Source: Prado023 sp963700475 (GTDB lineage Bacteria; Actinomycetota; Actinomycetes; S36-B12; CAIYMF01). From it: 64,000 bases of DNA. The position numbers were made by a program, and so were the translations under genes. The stretch lies in contig CAVOXR010000001.1 of the NCBI GenBank assembly GCA_963700475.1, forward strand, positions 62,001 to 126,000. The letters run 5' to 3'. Within the stretch, counting starts at the first letter, position 1. Every line of letters begins with the position of its first letter. This document shows positions 1 to 9,071 of the stretch, one piece after another. The notes beneath the pieces were generated by a model that was not told the origin of the DNA, did no database searches, and was given only the letters and a program-made list of their open reading frames with translations.

Positions 1-2
1 GC

Positions 3-1157
3 CTACAGCCCCAAGCGGCGGGCCGCCAGCTCGGTCATGACCTCCGTCGCGCCACCGCCGATCGACAGGATCCGCACATCGCGGTAGTGCCGCTCCACCT
101 CGGAGTCGCTCATGCAGCCCTGGCCCCCGAAGATCTGGATGGCCTGGTACGTCACCGCCTCGGCAGCGGCCACCGCGGTGTTCTTGGCCAGGGCCGCCTC
201 GGCGATGACTTCCTGGCCGGCGACGTGGCGCAGGGCGACCTGCCGGGTGTAGGTGCGCGCGACGTCGGTCAGCCGGTCCATCTCGACGAGCTGATGCCGG
301 ACCACCTGGTGCGCGACAAGGGGCTTGCCGAACGTGTGGCGCATCCGGGCCCACTCGAGCGCGAGGTCCAAGCAGCGCTGGGCGGTGGCGTATGCCTGGA
401 CGGCGATGGACAGCCGTTCCACCACGAACTGCATCGCGATCTGGATGAACCCGGAGTTCAGCGGGCCCACCAGGTTCGCGGCCGGTACTCGGCAGTCCGT
501 GAAGGCCAGCTCGGCCGTGTCCGAGCAGTGCCAGCCGATCTTCTCCAGGCGTCGGACGACCGTGAACCCAGGGGTGTCGCTCGGGACCACGATGAGCGAG
601 ATCCCCCCGAATCCGGGGCCTCCGGTGCGCACCCCGACCACGACCCAGTCCGCGCGCACCCCCGACGTGATGTAGATCTTCGAGCCGTTGACCACGTACT
701 CGTCACCGTCGCGTTCGGCCCTCGTGCGCAGTGCCGCCACATCGGATCCCCCGTCGGGCTCGGTGATCGCCAGGGATGCGATCGCCCTGCCCTCGAGGAC
801 TGGCCGGACGAACCGCTCGATCTGCCCCGGGTCGCCAGCGACGACCATGTGGGGCAGCGCGATGCCGTGCGTGAACAGGCCGGCAGCCAGCCCACCGCTG
901 GCCCCGGTCTGGATCAGCTCCTCGGTCATCACCAGGCCGTCGATGAGGTCGCCGCCGCTTCCGCCGACCTCCTCGGGGAAGCCGATTCCCAGCAGCCCGG
1001 CGGCGGCGGCGCGCTCGTGCAGGGACAGGGGAAGCTCGCCGGCCCGCTCCCACTCGTCGAGGTCGGGCAGGACGTCGCGCGTGACGAAGTCGCGCGTCAG
1101 CTCGCGCAGTGCCCTGCGCTCAGGCGTGTTGAACGGGTCAATCCACTCGGTTCCCAT
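3..1157 (-). CDS. Acyl-CoA dehydrogenase
   Basis: Flavoenzyme of the acyl-CoA dehydrogenase family, 384 residues, the normal length; it oxidises an acyl-CoA thioester to the trans-2-enoyl-CoA using FAD and passes electrons to ETF. Visible family features are the N-terminal helical domain, the flavin-contacting ITEPDGGSD segment and YITSG stretch in the middle beta domain, the RMRHTFGKPL segment and the IFGGQG motif in the C-terminal helical domain, and a GGGATEVM stretch near the C-terminus where many members place the catalytic Glu. The ATG at 1157 begins MGTEWIDPF, a natural family N-terminus, and the stop lies three bases inside the window, so the gene is complete. The substrate cannot be read from sequence. 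It is separate from, and far from, the second family member at 39.2 kb. Confidence 0.9.
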   Translation of the reverse strand: MGTEWIDPFNTPERRALRELTRDFVTRDVLPDLDEWERAGELPLSLHERAAAAGLLGIGFPEEVGGSGGDLIDGLVMTEELIQTGASGGLAAGLFTHGIALPHMVVAGDPGQIERFVRPVLEGRAIASLAITEPDGGSDVAALRTRAERDGDEYVVNGSKIYITSGVRADWVVVGVRTGGPGFGGISLIVVPSDTPGFTVVRRLEKIGWHCSDTAELAFTDCRVPAANLVGPLNSGFIQIAMQFVVERLSIAVQAYATAQRCLDLALEWARMRHTFGKPLVAHQVVRHQLVEMDRLTDVARTYTRQVALRHVAGQEVIAEAALAKNTAVAAAEAVTYQAIQIFGGQGCMSDSEVERHYRDVRILSIGGGATEVMTELAARRLGL

Positions 1158-1202
1158 GGACGCACGCTACCGAAGGCAGGTCACGGCCCCGGCGCGAACC
1201 GC

Positions 1203-1526
1203 TCAGGCCGGGTCGGCCTCCTGGACCACCTCGAAGCTCCAGATCGTCGACCCCGTGGCAGCCGGGCGCTCCGAGTCCGCGCGAGCACTGGCCTGGCCGT
1301 GCCCCGCAGAGAACGACTGCGAGCGGGTCCACTCCTCGAACGCCTCGCGAGTGGCCCAGCGGGTGTAGACGAGGTAGGCGTCGGTGCCCCCGAGCGGACG
1401 GAGCAGTTCGAAGTGCTCGAACCCGGGCGCCTTCTCGACCGAGCCCGCGCGGCGGGCGAACCGCTGCTCCAGGGTGGCCCCCGCGCCCTCGGGGACGGTC
1501 AGGACGTTCACTGCGACGTAGGCCAT
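1203..1526 (-). CDS. Antibiotic biosynthesis monooxygenase (ABM) domain protein
   Basis: Small protein of 107 residues with the ferredoxin-like alpha/beta fold of the ABM/Dabb group, which includes heme-degrading and quinol monooxygenases. The pattern is visible as an N-terminal strand (MAYVAVNVLTVPEG), a helix ending in the family-typical APGFEHFELL turn and strand, then YLVYTRWATREAFEEWTRS. The PGFxxFxLLRP pattern is what mycobacterial heme monooxygenase MhuD-type proteins show, so heme degradation is possible but not demonstrated. The ATG at 1526 is chosen because the longer frame upstream is compositionally non-coding and runs through the YceI gene. It is divergent from the YceI gene, whose start lies 79 bases away, and follows the acyl-CoA dehydrogenase promoter side with a 45-base gap. 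Confidence 0.8.
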   Translation of the reverse strand: MAYVAVNVLTVPEGAGATLEQRFARRAGSVEKAPGFEHFELLRPLGGTDAYLVYTRWATREAFEEWTRSQSFSAGHGQASARADSERPAATGSTIWSFEVVQEADPA

Positions 1527-1593
1527 GGCCCCATCGTCCCCCAGGCTCGGGGCAGCCGCAGCAGCCGCCCTTGCCAGGGCCCAGGGCCCCTGT

Positions 1594-1599
1594 GAGGCT
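1594..1599 (+). promoter_or_regulatory. Putative -10 element, leaderless start of the YceI gene
   Basis: GAGGCT ends exactly six bases before the ATG at 1606. The same -10-like hexamer and six-base gap recurs before seven other starts in the window, suggesting transcription begins at the start codon. No convincing -35 element or Shine-Dalgarno is seen. Confidence 0.4.
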
Positions 1600-1605
1600 G
1601 GGGGC

Positions 1606-2139
1606 ATGAAGGTCGGTCCCGCGGACGGATCCCTGACCCTGCACACGGGCGTCGCCGGGTCGGCCGCCCGAATGGGCCACAGCCTGATCATCGTTGTGGA
1701 CGAGTGGTCGGCCACCGTGAACCTGGCGCGCGGCACTCCCCGCGCAGTGCGCCTGACCGCCGACCTCACCAGCCTGCGCGTGGAATCCGGCTCCGGTGGG
1801 ATCACGCCGCTCAGCGACGGCGACCGCGAGGCGATCCGGAGGAATGCGCTGCTCGCCCTGCACGCCGACCAGCACCCCGAGGTCACGTTCCAGTCGTCCT
1901 CGATCCGAGGGCGGGGATCGGGGCTCGCCGTCGAGGGCACACTGACCCTGGCTGGCAACCCCCGGCCCCTCGCGGCCACCGTGGAACTCGACCGAGCTGA
2001 TGGCCGGGTCCACGCGTGCTGCTCAGTCGGCCTGATCCAGTCGGAGTTCGGCGTGACCCCGTACTCGGCGATGCTGGGCCAGCTCCGGGTGGCCGACGAG
2101 GTCCGCGTCGAGCTGGACGTGATGGTGGCTGCGCCCTGA
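1606..2139 (+). CDS. YceI family protein
   Basis: YceI-like lipid-binding beta-barrel protein of 177 residues. The family forms an extended lipocalin-like barrel that binds isoprenoids or other amphiphiles. Visible signatures are the early GMGHSLII-like segment (ARMGHSLIIVVDEWSATVNL), the NALLALHADQHPEVTFQSSSI block that matches the family's D-hP-x-ITF region, and the late GVTPYSAMLGQLRVADEVRVELD block. There is no signal peptide, so this copy is probably cytoplasmic. The frame is open from 1525 but the ATG at 1606 is preferred because the upstream 27 residues are Ala/Pro-rich and overlap the divergent ABM gene, and a -10-like hexamer sits directly before 1606. Confidence 0.85.
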   Translation: MKVGPADGSLTLHTGVAGSAARMGHSLIIVVDEWSATVNLARGTPRAVRLTADLTSLRVESGSGGITPLSDGDREAIRRNALLALHADQHPEVTFQSSSIRGRGSGLAVEGTLTLAGNPRPLAATVELDRADGRVHACCSVGLIQSEFGVTPYSAMLGQLRVADEVRVELDVMVAAP

Positions 2140-2194
2140 GCCGAACCCCCGCGAGGCGACTTGCGCCCAGGTCCCCGGAGGACCAAAATGATCT

Positions 2195-2237
2195 TGAGAC
2201 CCCGCTGCTTGCTCCCCCGTCGGCAGCGGGGTTCTCA
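2195..2237. terminator. Long stem-loop between the YceI and PEBP genes
   Basis: A 9-bp perfect stem (2200-2208 with 2223-2231) extends to 14 bp if one T at 2232 is bulged (2195-2199 with 2233-2237); the loop is 14 bases. There is no U-tract on the plus strand, but on the minus strand the stem is followed by a TTTT run. It could be a terminator for the YceI gene or a structured RNA element. The rest of the gap 2140-2372 shows no gene, only a ribosome binding site (GGAGGA) before 2373. Confidence 0.4.
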
Positions 2238-2372
2238 CTTGCCCGGACGCGCTCGCGCTGCCGTCGCGCAGCGACCCGTCCAGCCCGCGAACCCGCAGGG
2301 CGACATGCTTTGCTGGTCACACGGGCTCGGACGAACTGACGCTGACCGGCCGGTGCCCGGGAGGAGGATCCC

Positions 2373-2906
2373 ATGTCCCTTGAGCGCCCGATGGCCCCGG
2401 ACCCGTACGAGTACCTGCCGCCACGGCCGTGGTTCGAGGTCACCAGCACCGATCTCGTCGACGGGGAGACGATGCCCATGCCGTTCGTCCACGGGTCCGC
2501 AGGCGGGCAGAACGTCTCCCCCCAGCTGGTGTGGTCCGGCGCCCCGGAGGGGACCAAGGGGTACGTGGTCACCTGCTTCGACCCGGACGCCCCCACGGGA
2601 TGCGGCTTCTGGCACTGGTCGGTCGTCGACATCCCGGCGTCCGTGTCCGAGCTGGCCCGTGGCGCTGGCGCCGACGACGCGACCCTTCCCGGCGGGTTCC
2701 ACGCCGGTACCGACTTCGGCAGCGCCGACTACGGCGGCGCGGCCCCGCCCCAGGGCGACCACCCGCACCGGTACATGTTCGTCGTGCACGCGATGGACGT
2801 CGAGCACCTCGGCGTCGATGCCGGCGGATCCCCGGTGGGCGTTGCCTTCCGGTTGGCGTTCCACACGCTGGGACGCGCCCGGATCACTGTCACGTTCGCA
2901 CACTGA
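2373..2906 (+). CDS. YbhB/YbcL family Raf kinase inhibitor-like protein (PEBP fold)
   Basis: Phosphatidylethanolamine-binding-protein fold, 177 residues, like E. coli YbhB and YbcL and mycobacterial homologues; the ligand in bacteria is unknown. The family's anion-binding pocket is visible as the GQNVSPQLVWSGAP segment, the CFDPDAPTGCGFWHWSVVDIP segment (DPDAP and GxxHW boxes) and the DHPHRYMFVVHAMD box near the C-terminus. The ATG at 2373 has a good Shine-Dalgarno (GGAGGA) eight bases upstream. There is no signal peptide, so a cytoplasmic protein is expected. It stands between a YceI protein and DUF1015 without an evident functional link. Confidence 0.9.
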   Translation: MSLERPMAPDPYEYLPPRPWFEVTSTDLVDGETMPMPFVHGSAGGQNVSPQLVWSGAPEGTKGYVVTCFDPDAPTGCGFWHWSVVDIPASVSELARGAGADDATLPGGFHAGTDFGSADYGGAAPPQGDHPHRYMFVVHAMDVEHLGVDAGGSPVGVAFRLAFHTLGRARITVTFAH

Positions 2907-2956
2907 GCCACCCCAGGAAAGCGACCGGGCCCGCTGGGGAAGTCCACGACGCCGCC

Positions 2957-2962
2957 TACGAT
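2957..2962 (+). promoter_or_regulatory. Putative -10 element before the DUF1015 gene
   Basis: TACGAT lies eight bases before the GTG at 2971, fitting leaderless or near-leaderless transcription; no Shine-Dalgarno is present. Confidence 0.4.
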
Positions 2963-2970
2963 GGGCTGCC

Positions 2971-4188
2971 GTGAGCCTCTTCGAGCCGATCCGCGGCCTC
3001 TGCCCGCCCCCGTCCAAGGCGGGCGATGTGGCCGAGCTCCCCTATGACGTCATGGATCGCGTCGAGGCAGTCGCGATGGCCGCGGGGCGGCCGCATTCGT
3101 TCCTGCACGTGTCCCGTCCGGATATCGACCTGCCCCCGGGCGCACCCGCGGACAGCCCCGAGGCGTACGCGCTGGCCGCGGCTGCGTTCACCGCGCTGCA
3201 GGCCGACGGGATGCTCGTGCGGGACTCGAGCGCGCGCTTCCACGCCTATCGCATGACCAGCGGCGACCACACCCAGACCGGGATCGTCGGGGGGGCCAGC
3301 GTCGCGGCCTACGACCAGGGACGGATCCGCCGCCACGAGACGACCCGGCCCGACAAGCAGGCCGACCGCGCCGCCCAGATCGACGCAGTCGGCGCCCAGA
3401 CCGGGCCGGCGTTCCTGATCCACCGATCCAGCACCGCCATCGCCGCGTTGGTCGCTGACGCGACCGCAGGCCCCGCACCGACGCAGGTGCACGGCCCCGG
3501 CGGGGTCCGCCATGAGCTCTGGCCGATCAGCGACCCGACGACCGTGGCCGCCCTGGTGGACGCGTTCGACGAGCTCCCTGCGCTCTACATCGCCGACGGT
3601 CATCACCGCAGCGCCGCGGCGTCGATGGTCCACTCGCGCCATCCCACGGGCGCCACTGCGCTGTTCCTGGCCGTGGCCTTCCCCGCCGACGAGGTCCAGA
3701 TCCTGGCCTACAACCGGCTGGTGCGGGCGCCGGAGGGGGTGGACACCCGGGCGATCCTGGACGGCGTTGCCGAGCGCTTCCTCGTCGAGCCCTCCGACGG
3801 GCCGGTCACCCCGGCTGCCCCGGGGCGGTTCGGCCTCTACCTCGCGGGTCGCTGGTACCGACTGACCGCCCCGGATGAGCTGCGCGGGTCGGACGACCCG
3901 GTCGACCAGCTCGACGTCGCCGTCCTGCAACGGCACCTCCTGGAGCCCGTGCTGGGGATCCACGACCCCAGGCGGGACCCGAGGATCGGCTTCATCGGCG
4001 GCGTGCGCCCGCTGTCCGAGCTCGAGGCTGCCGTCGACGGCGGCGCCTGGACAGCCGCCGTCTCGATGCACCCGACGACCGTGGCCGACCTGATCGGGGT
4101 TGCGGACGCCGGGGGGATCATGCCGCCGAAGTCCACGTGGTTCGAGCCGAAGCTCCTCGACGGCCTGGTCAGCCATGTCCTCGACTGA
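2971..4188 (+). CDS. DUF1015 family protein
   Basis: Protein of 405 residues in the DUF1015 family (PF06245), of unknown biochemical function; in many actinobacteria and clostridia it sits near serine biosynthesis or HAD phosphatase genes, which is not the case here. Recognisable features are the PYDVMDRVEA segment close to the N-terminus, the YRMTSGDHTQTGIVG strand pair, the invariant ALYIADGHHRSAAA box in the middle, and the C-terminal MPPKSTWFEPKLLDGL box that ends the family. Start: the frame is open from 2161, but GTG at 2971 directly precedes the conserved SLFEPIRGL beginning and follows a -10-like TACGAT. It overlaps the downstream PfkB kinase by 14 bases, so the two are probably co-transcribed. 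Confidence 0.85.
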   Translation: MSLFEPIRGLCPPPSKAGDVAELPYDVMDRVEAVAMAAGRPHSFLHVSRPDIDLPPGAPADSPEAYALAAAAFTALQADGMLVRDSSARFHAYRMTSGDHTQTGIVGGASVAAYDQGRIRRHETTRPDKQADRAAQIDAVGAQTGPAFLIHRSSTAIAALVADATAGPAPTQVHGPGGVRHELWPISDPTTVAALVDAFDELPALYIADGHHRSAAASMVHSRHPTGATALFLAVAFPADEVQILAYNRLVRAPEGVDTRAILDGVAERFLVEPSDGPVTPAAPGRFGLYLAGRWYRLTAPDELRGSDDPVDQLDVAVLQRHLLEPVLGIHDPRRDPRIGFIGGVRPLSELEAAVDGGAWTAAVSMHPTTVADLIGVADAGGIMPPKSTWFEPKLLDGLVSHVLD

Positions 4189-5113
4189 CCACCCCGCAGC
4201 GGCACATCCCCACGGGCGCATCACCGTCGTCGGCAACCCCGGCCTCGACACCCTGGTGGTGCTGACCGAGGACCACCCCGACCTCGAGGCCGACGGCCAC
4301 TTCGTCCGCAACGTCGACACCGTGGGGCACGCAGGGGCGTTCACCGCGCGCGCATGTGCCCGCCTCGGACACACCACGCGCATCCTGGGCAGCACCGGCG
4401 ATGACGTGATCGGCGGGCTGGTCCGCGGCGTGCTCGCCGCCGACGGGGTCGACACCTCACTGCTGTTCGACGATCCCGCGGGCACGGCCCGCTCGGTGAA
4501 CTTCGTCCGCCCCGATGGGCGACGCACCTTCTTCTACGACGGCGGGTCGCACATGGCCCTGCGGCCTCCGCAGGCCTCGGTCGAGGCGGCCCTGTCCGGC
4601 ACCGACCTGGTGTTCGCCTCCCTGCCCAACTGGGCGCGCCATGTCGTGGCCCGGGCTCGCGAGCTGGGACTACCCGTGGCCGTGGACCTGCAGGACGTGC
4701 GCGACCCGGCCGACCCCTACAGGGCAGACTTCATCGACGCGGCCGACTACCTCTTCGCCTCCGCCGCCCACCTCGACGATCCGGTGGCCGCTGCCGTGGC
4801 CTGGTTCGCCGCAGGGCCCGCCTCGCACATCGTGTTCGGCATGGGTGCTCGCGGTGCGATTCTCGTCCAGCGCGGTGATGGTGGCCCGATCGTCATCGAG
4901 GAACCGCCGCCCGACCTCGACCTCCCGATCGTCGATACGACCGGCGCGGGCGACAGCCTGGCCACCGGTTTCCTCGACGGGTTGCTCTTCGCTGGGTTGT
5001 CGGCCGCCGACGCCCTGCATCGTGGTCAGGTGCTGGCGCGCATCGTTGCCAGCGACCTGGGCGGGGCCGCCCCCTTCGACCGGTCCCGACTTGACGGGTT
5101 GGCGACCCGCTGA
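4175..5113 (+). CDS. PfkB-family carbohydrate kinase (ribokinase-like)
   Basis: Sugar or nucleoside kinase of the ribokinase/PfkB fold, 312 residues. Motif 1 is seen as TVGHAGAFTARACARLG with the expected Gly-rich turn after a hydrophobic strand (ITVVGNPGLDTLVVL), and motif 2 as DTTGAGDSLATGFLDGLL, which holds the anion hole and the catalytic Asp of the GAGD box. The ATG at 4175 overlaps the end of the DUF1015 gene by 14 bases, which points to translational coupling. The substrate is not readable from sequence; ribokinase, fructokinase and nucleoside kinase are all possible, and motif 1 (GHAGA instead of GGxxxN) is slightly unusual for ribokinase itself. Confidence 0.85.
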   Translation: MSSTDHPAAAHPHGRITVVGNPGLDTLVVLTEDHPDLEADGHFVRNVDTVGHAGAFTARACARLGHTTRILGSTGDDVIGGLVRGVLAADGVDTSLLFDDPAGTARSVNFVRPDGRRTFFYDGGSHMALRPPQASVEAALSGTDLVFASLPNWARHVVARARELGLPVAVDLQDVRDPADPYRADFIDAADYLFASAAHLDDPVAAAVAWFAAGPASHIVFGMGARGAILVQRGDGGPIVIEEPPPDLDLPIVDTTGAGDSLATGFLDGLLFAGLSAADALHRGQVLARIVASDLGGAAPFDRSRLDGLATR

Positions 5114-5195
5114 GGATCGGCACACATCCTCTGAGGGCAGCCGGAGGGCCCCGGACGGGGCTACCCTCAGTCGCAGTGCCGACCAGGAGGACGCG

Positions 5196-6356
5196 ATGCA
5201 GCAGGAGCGCGCACGGCGCCGCCGCTGGCCCTGGGTCGTGGCTGGGGTCCTGATCGCCCTCCTCGGAATCGCCGCAGTCGCTGTGTGGAGCGCGTACCAG
5301 AAGCTGGACTCCAACATCGCGACCATCGACTCGTCCGACGGGCTCGGCGACGTCCGGCCCGCGAAGGAGAACCAGGCGCTCAACGTGCTCGCGATCGGCT
5401 CGGACACCCGTGAGGGAGCCAACAGCGTCATCGGCGGTGACTCCCCCGGCCTGGCCGACACCACCATGGTCGTGCACCTGTCGGCGGACAACACCTGGGC
5501 GGCGGGCGTGAGCATCCCGCGCGACTCGATGGTCCAGATGCCCGACTGCGTGGCGCCGGACGGACGGATCGTCCCTGGCGCGCTCCGGCAGTTCAATGCC
5601 GCCTACCCGATCGGCGGGCCGGTGTGCGTGCAGCGCACCGTCGAGTCCCTGACCGGCCTGCGCATCGACCACTTCGTCGTCGTGGACTTCGTCGGGTTCG
5701 TCGACATGGTCGATGCGGTCGGGGGGGTCACCGTCTACATCCCCGAGCCCATCAGCGACCCGAACTCCAAGATCTACTTCGAGACCGGCTGCCAGACCCT
5801 GGACGGCAAGCAGGCGTTGGACTACGTGCGGGTGCGCAAGGGCGTCGGCGGCGGCGACGGGTCGGACACCGGTCGGATCGAGCGCCAACAGGCGTTCCTC
5901 ACCTCGTTGATCCAGAAGGTGACCTCCAGCGGAGTGCTGTTCAACCCGATCGAGCTCTACGACTTCCTCGACGCGGTCACCAAGTCGGTCACGACCGACA
6001 CCGGGATCGGCAGCATCCGATCGATGGCGTCGATCGCCGTACGGGTGCGTGCGATCGGCCTCGAGTCCATCGAGTTCACCACGGTGCCCTATGAGGTGTA
6101 CCCACCCAACCCCAACCGTGTGCAGTGGGCCCAGCCCGAGGCCGACGAGATGTGGGCGAAGCTGCGCGCCGACGAGCCGCTGACACCCCAGCCCTCCCCG
6201 AAGCCCAGCGGCAGCAGTGCCTCGGCCGGTGCCAGCCCTGGGGCGACGCCGTCCTCAGGGGACGAGGCGGCCAGTGACTCCCCGAACGCGACCGCCAGCC
6301 CGAGCACGACGTTCGACACGACGACTGCCGACCAGCCGGTGTGCCCGACGCCGTAG
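5196..6356 (+). CDS. LCP (LytR-CpsA-Psr) family cell-wall glycopolymer ligase
   Basis: Membrane-anchored phosphotransferase of 386 residues that joins undecaprenyl- or decaprenyl-linked glycopolymers (arabinogalactan, teichoic acid-like polymers) to peptidoglycan. Residues 1-10 are basic (RARRRR), 12-33 form one transmembrane helix, and the outside part holds the LCP domain: VLAIGSDTREGAN, the DTTMVVHLS strand with the metal-binding Asp, VSIPRDSMVQ with the pyrophosphate-binding Arg, and the DYVRVRKGVGGGDGSDTGRIERQQAFL block. The C-terminal 55 residues are a Pro/Ser/Ala-rich wall-spanning tail. ATG at 5196 has an AGGAGG Shine-Dalgarno five to twelve bases upstream. It stands alone between the PfkB gene and the HerA-like gene. 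Confidence 0.92.
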   Translation: MQQERARRRRWPWVVAGVLIALLGIAAVAVWSAYQKLDSNIATIDSSDGLGDVRPAKENQALNVLAIGSDTREGANSVIGGDSPGLADTTMVVHLSADNTWAAGVSIPRDSMVQMPDCVAPDGRIVPGALRQFNAAYPIGGPVCVQRTVESLTGLRIDHFVVVDFVGFVDMVDAVGGVTVYIPEPISDPNSKIYFETGCQTLDGKQALDYVRVRKGVGGGDGSDTGRIERQQAFLTSLIQKVTSSGVLFNPIELYDFLDAVTKSVTTDTGIGSIRSMASIAVRVRAIGLESIEFTTVPYEVYPPNPNRVQWAQPEADEMWAKLRADEPLTPQPSPKPSGSSASAGASPGATPSSGDEAASDSPNATASPSTTFDTTTADQPVCPTP

Positions 6357-6457
6357 GTCCCCCGATCCGTGTGAACGATTCCGACGATTTGATGGTCGAT
6401 TCCGTGCACACCCCTGCGCTGGCGCTGTCCGACGCGCCCGGTGTCGGTGGTCCTCCC

Positions 6458-6463
6458 TAGGCT
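6458..6463 (+). promoter_or_regulatory. Putative -10 element, leaderless start of the HerA-like gene
   Basis: TAGGCT ends six bases before the ATG at 6470. There is no Shine-Dalgarno. The preceding 100 bases (6357-6457) hold no gene; a GTGTG/CACAC pair flanks an AT-richer stretch at about 6368-6412. Confidence 0.45.
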
Positions 6464-6469
6464 GACGCC

Positions 6470-9005
6470 ATGGCCGAACTGAGACTGGGCGGGATCGTCG
6501 ATGCCGCCACCCACCAGAAGACCGCGGACCCTGCAGGGGTTCCCACCGATGAGCTGACCACGCACGGCGTGATCGTCGGCATGACCGGCTCGGGCAAGAC
6601 CGGCCTGGGCGTGGTCCTGATCGAGGAGTGCCTGGCCGCCGGCGTGCCGGCCCTGCTCATCGACCCGAAGGGCGACCTCACCAACCTCGCCCTGACCTTC
6701 CCGAACCTGGCCGCCACGGAGTTCGAGCCGTGGGTCAACGAGGGTGACGCGAGCAAGGCAGGCAAGTCGGTCCCCGAGTTCGCTGCCGCCCAGGCCGAGA
6801 CGTGGACGACGGGCCTGGCCGGCTGGGGGCTGGGCGCGGAGCAGGTCCGCTCCCTGCACGACGGCGTCGAGGTGACCATCTACACGCCCGGCGCGCCGCA
6901 CGGCGTCGGGTTGAACATCATCGGGACCCTCGACGTCCCCGCGGACATGAGCGACCCCCAGGCCGTCCAGGAGGAGATCGACGCCTACGTCTCGAGCCTG
7001 CTGAACCTCGTGGGCATCGAGGCCGACCCGTTGAGCTCACGTGAGCACATCCTGCTGTCGACGATCATCAATGACGCGTGGACCCACGGCCGTGCGTTGG
7101 ACCTCGCGACACTGGTCGCCTCCGTGCAGCAGCCGCCCGTGCGCAAGGTCGGTGTCCTGGAGCTGGACTCCTACTACCCGGCCGACGACCGGATGAAGCT
7201 GGCGATGAAGCTCAACGGCCTGCTGGCCTCGCCCGCGTTCGCCTCCTGGCTCGTCGGCGAGCGGATCGACATCGCCTCGATGCTGCGCACCCCCGATGGG
7301 CGGCCGAGGTGTGCGGTGGTGTCCATCGCACACCTCGATGACGAGCAGCGGCAGTCCGTCGTGTCGGTCGTCCTGGCCAAGCTGATCTCGTGGATGCGCC
7401 GCCAGAGCGGCACCTCCGACCTGCGCGCGTTGCTCTACATGGACGAGGTCGCCGGCTACCTGCCCCCGAACGGCAACCCGCCCACGAAGCCGCCCATCAT
7501 GCTGCTGCTCAAGCAGGCGCGTGCGTTCGGCGTCGGCGTCGTGCTCTCCACGCAGAACCCCGTCGACGTGGACTACAAGGCGCTGTCCAACGCGGGCACC
7601 TGGATGATCGGCCGGTTGCAGACCGAGCAGGACAAGGCCCGCCTCGTCGACGGCCTGACCAGTGCAGCCGGCTCCGTGGACCCCGGTGCTGTCGGGGACA
7701 CCATCTCCGGGCTGGGCAAGCGGGAGTTCGTGATGAAGCGGGCCAGCAAGGACACCGTCTCGGTGTTCACGACGCGGTGGGCGATGAGCTACCTGCGCGG
7801 CCCCCTGACCCGGGAGCAGATCATGTCGCTGAAGGTCAGCGCGGCCCCCATCACCCCGGCGGCCCCAGCTGACCCCGTCTCACCCGCGGCGCCGGTAGCC
7901 CCCGCGGCTCCTGCCTCGCCCGCGGCCCCAGCGGCCCCCGCGGCCCGCGGCCCCGGCCCCCTCCGGCGCCCCGGCCGCTCCCGCGGCTCCTTCGGCGCCA
8001 CCTGCTCCCGCCGCCCCGGCGGCACCCGTCGCTGCTGCCCCGGCGCCCGCAGCGCCCGCCCCCACACCGGTCGCCGCACCTTCCGCGCCAGTCAGCCCGC
8101 TTGCAGCCGACGAGACGCCTGTCCAGCCCAAGGTCGCCGACGGCGTGCCCGTGCACTACCTCGACCCAGCCGCCAACTGGGCGTCGTCCGTCGGGTGCGT
8201 TCCGGGTCACCGGCTGACCCCGGGCGCCATCGCCCGCGTCCTCCTTCGCTTCGACGACGCCAAGGCCGGCATCGTGCTCGACCAGGAGTACGAGGCGATC
8301 CTGACGCCGCTCTCGCCGTTCCCGGCCGCCGACCAGTTCCGCGCGGTCGACTACGACGACCGCGACCTGCTGCCGACACCCCCTCCGGGCGCCGTCTACC
8401 GGATCCCGCCGACAGAGGTGGGCGCCAAGACCTGGTGGACGACCCTGCAACGAGACCTTGCTGACACCCTCCAACGGTCGATGACCGTCGATGTCCCCAC
8501 CAACCCGGAACTGAAGCTCTACGGCCGCATCGGGGAGAGCGCCCCGGACTTCGCAGTACGGTGCCAGGCCGCGGCCACGGATTCGGCAGACAGGGAGATC
8601 GCTGCCCTGCAGTCGAAGTACCAGACCAAGCTGGCGGCGGCCCAGCGCAAGATCGACACCGCCAACAACGCGCTGGAGCGCCAGCGCGAGGCACGGACGA
8701 GCGCGATCAGCTCCGATGCGATGGGCATGCTCGGCGGGCTGTTCGGCGGGCGCAAGACCTCGATGACCTCAGCGGCGCGGCGCGCATCGGCGGCCTCGGA
8801 CAAGGTCGGTGCCGCCGAGGACAAGGTCGAGGAGCTCCAGGCGGTGTACGCCGACCTGCAGGCCGAGCTCGACGCCGAGATGGCCGGGATCCGCGCCGAA
8901 TGGGATGCCAAGGCCGCTGCTGTGGGTCAGATGTCCATCACGCTGGCGAAATCGGACGTCAGGGTCAGCGCGATCGGCCTTGTGTGGATCCCGATGGGTA
9001 CCTGA
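6470..9005 (+). CDS. HerA-like (DUF853) P-loop ATPase, frameshifted in the linker
   Basis: Hexameric FtsK/HerA-superfamily ATPase of the DUF853 type, about 845 residues if the shift is repaired. The N-terminal part has Walker A (GMTGSGKTG, near residue 40), Walker B (LYMDEVAGYLPP), the VLSTQNPVDVDYKALSN segment and the TRWAMSYLRGPLTREQI end of the core. Then comes an Ala/Pro-rich linker and a C-terminal part (PVHYLDPAANW onward) with a long charged coiled coil and a small strand-rich tail. The frame changes at about 7946 inside the GC-rich linker; reading frame 2 before and frame 3 after gives uninterrupted Ala/Pro sequence, so one extra base or two missing bases is the simplest reading. The role in DNA translocation is inferred from the fold only. 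Confidence 0.8.
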
Positions 9006-9071
9006 GAACCGCGTTCGGGCAGACTTCAGCCGCGACGGGGACACGGGCAGGGCCGGCACGGAGAGGATGAC

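Noticed and set aside
7935..7965. Programmed frameshifting in the HerA-like gene.
   Set aside because: No slippery heptamer with a following pseudoknot is evident, the linker is a repetitive GC tract, and several other genes have the same type of defect.
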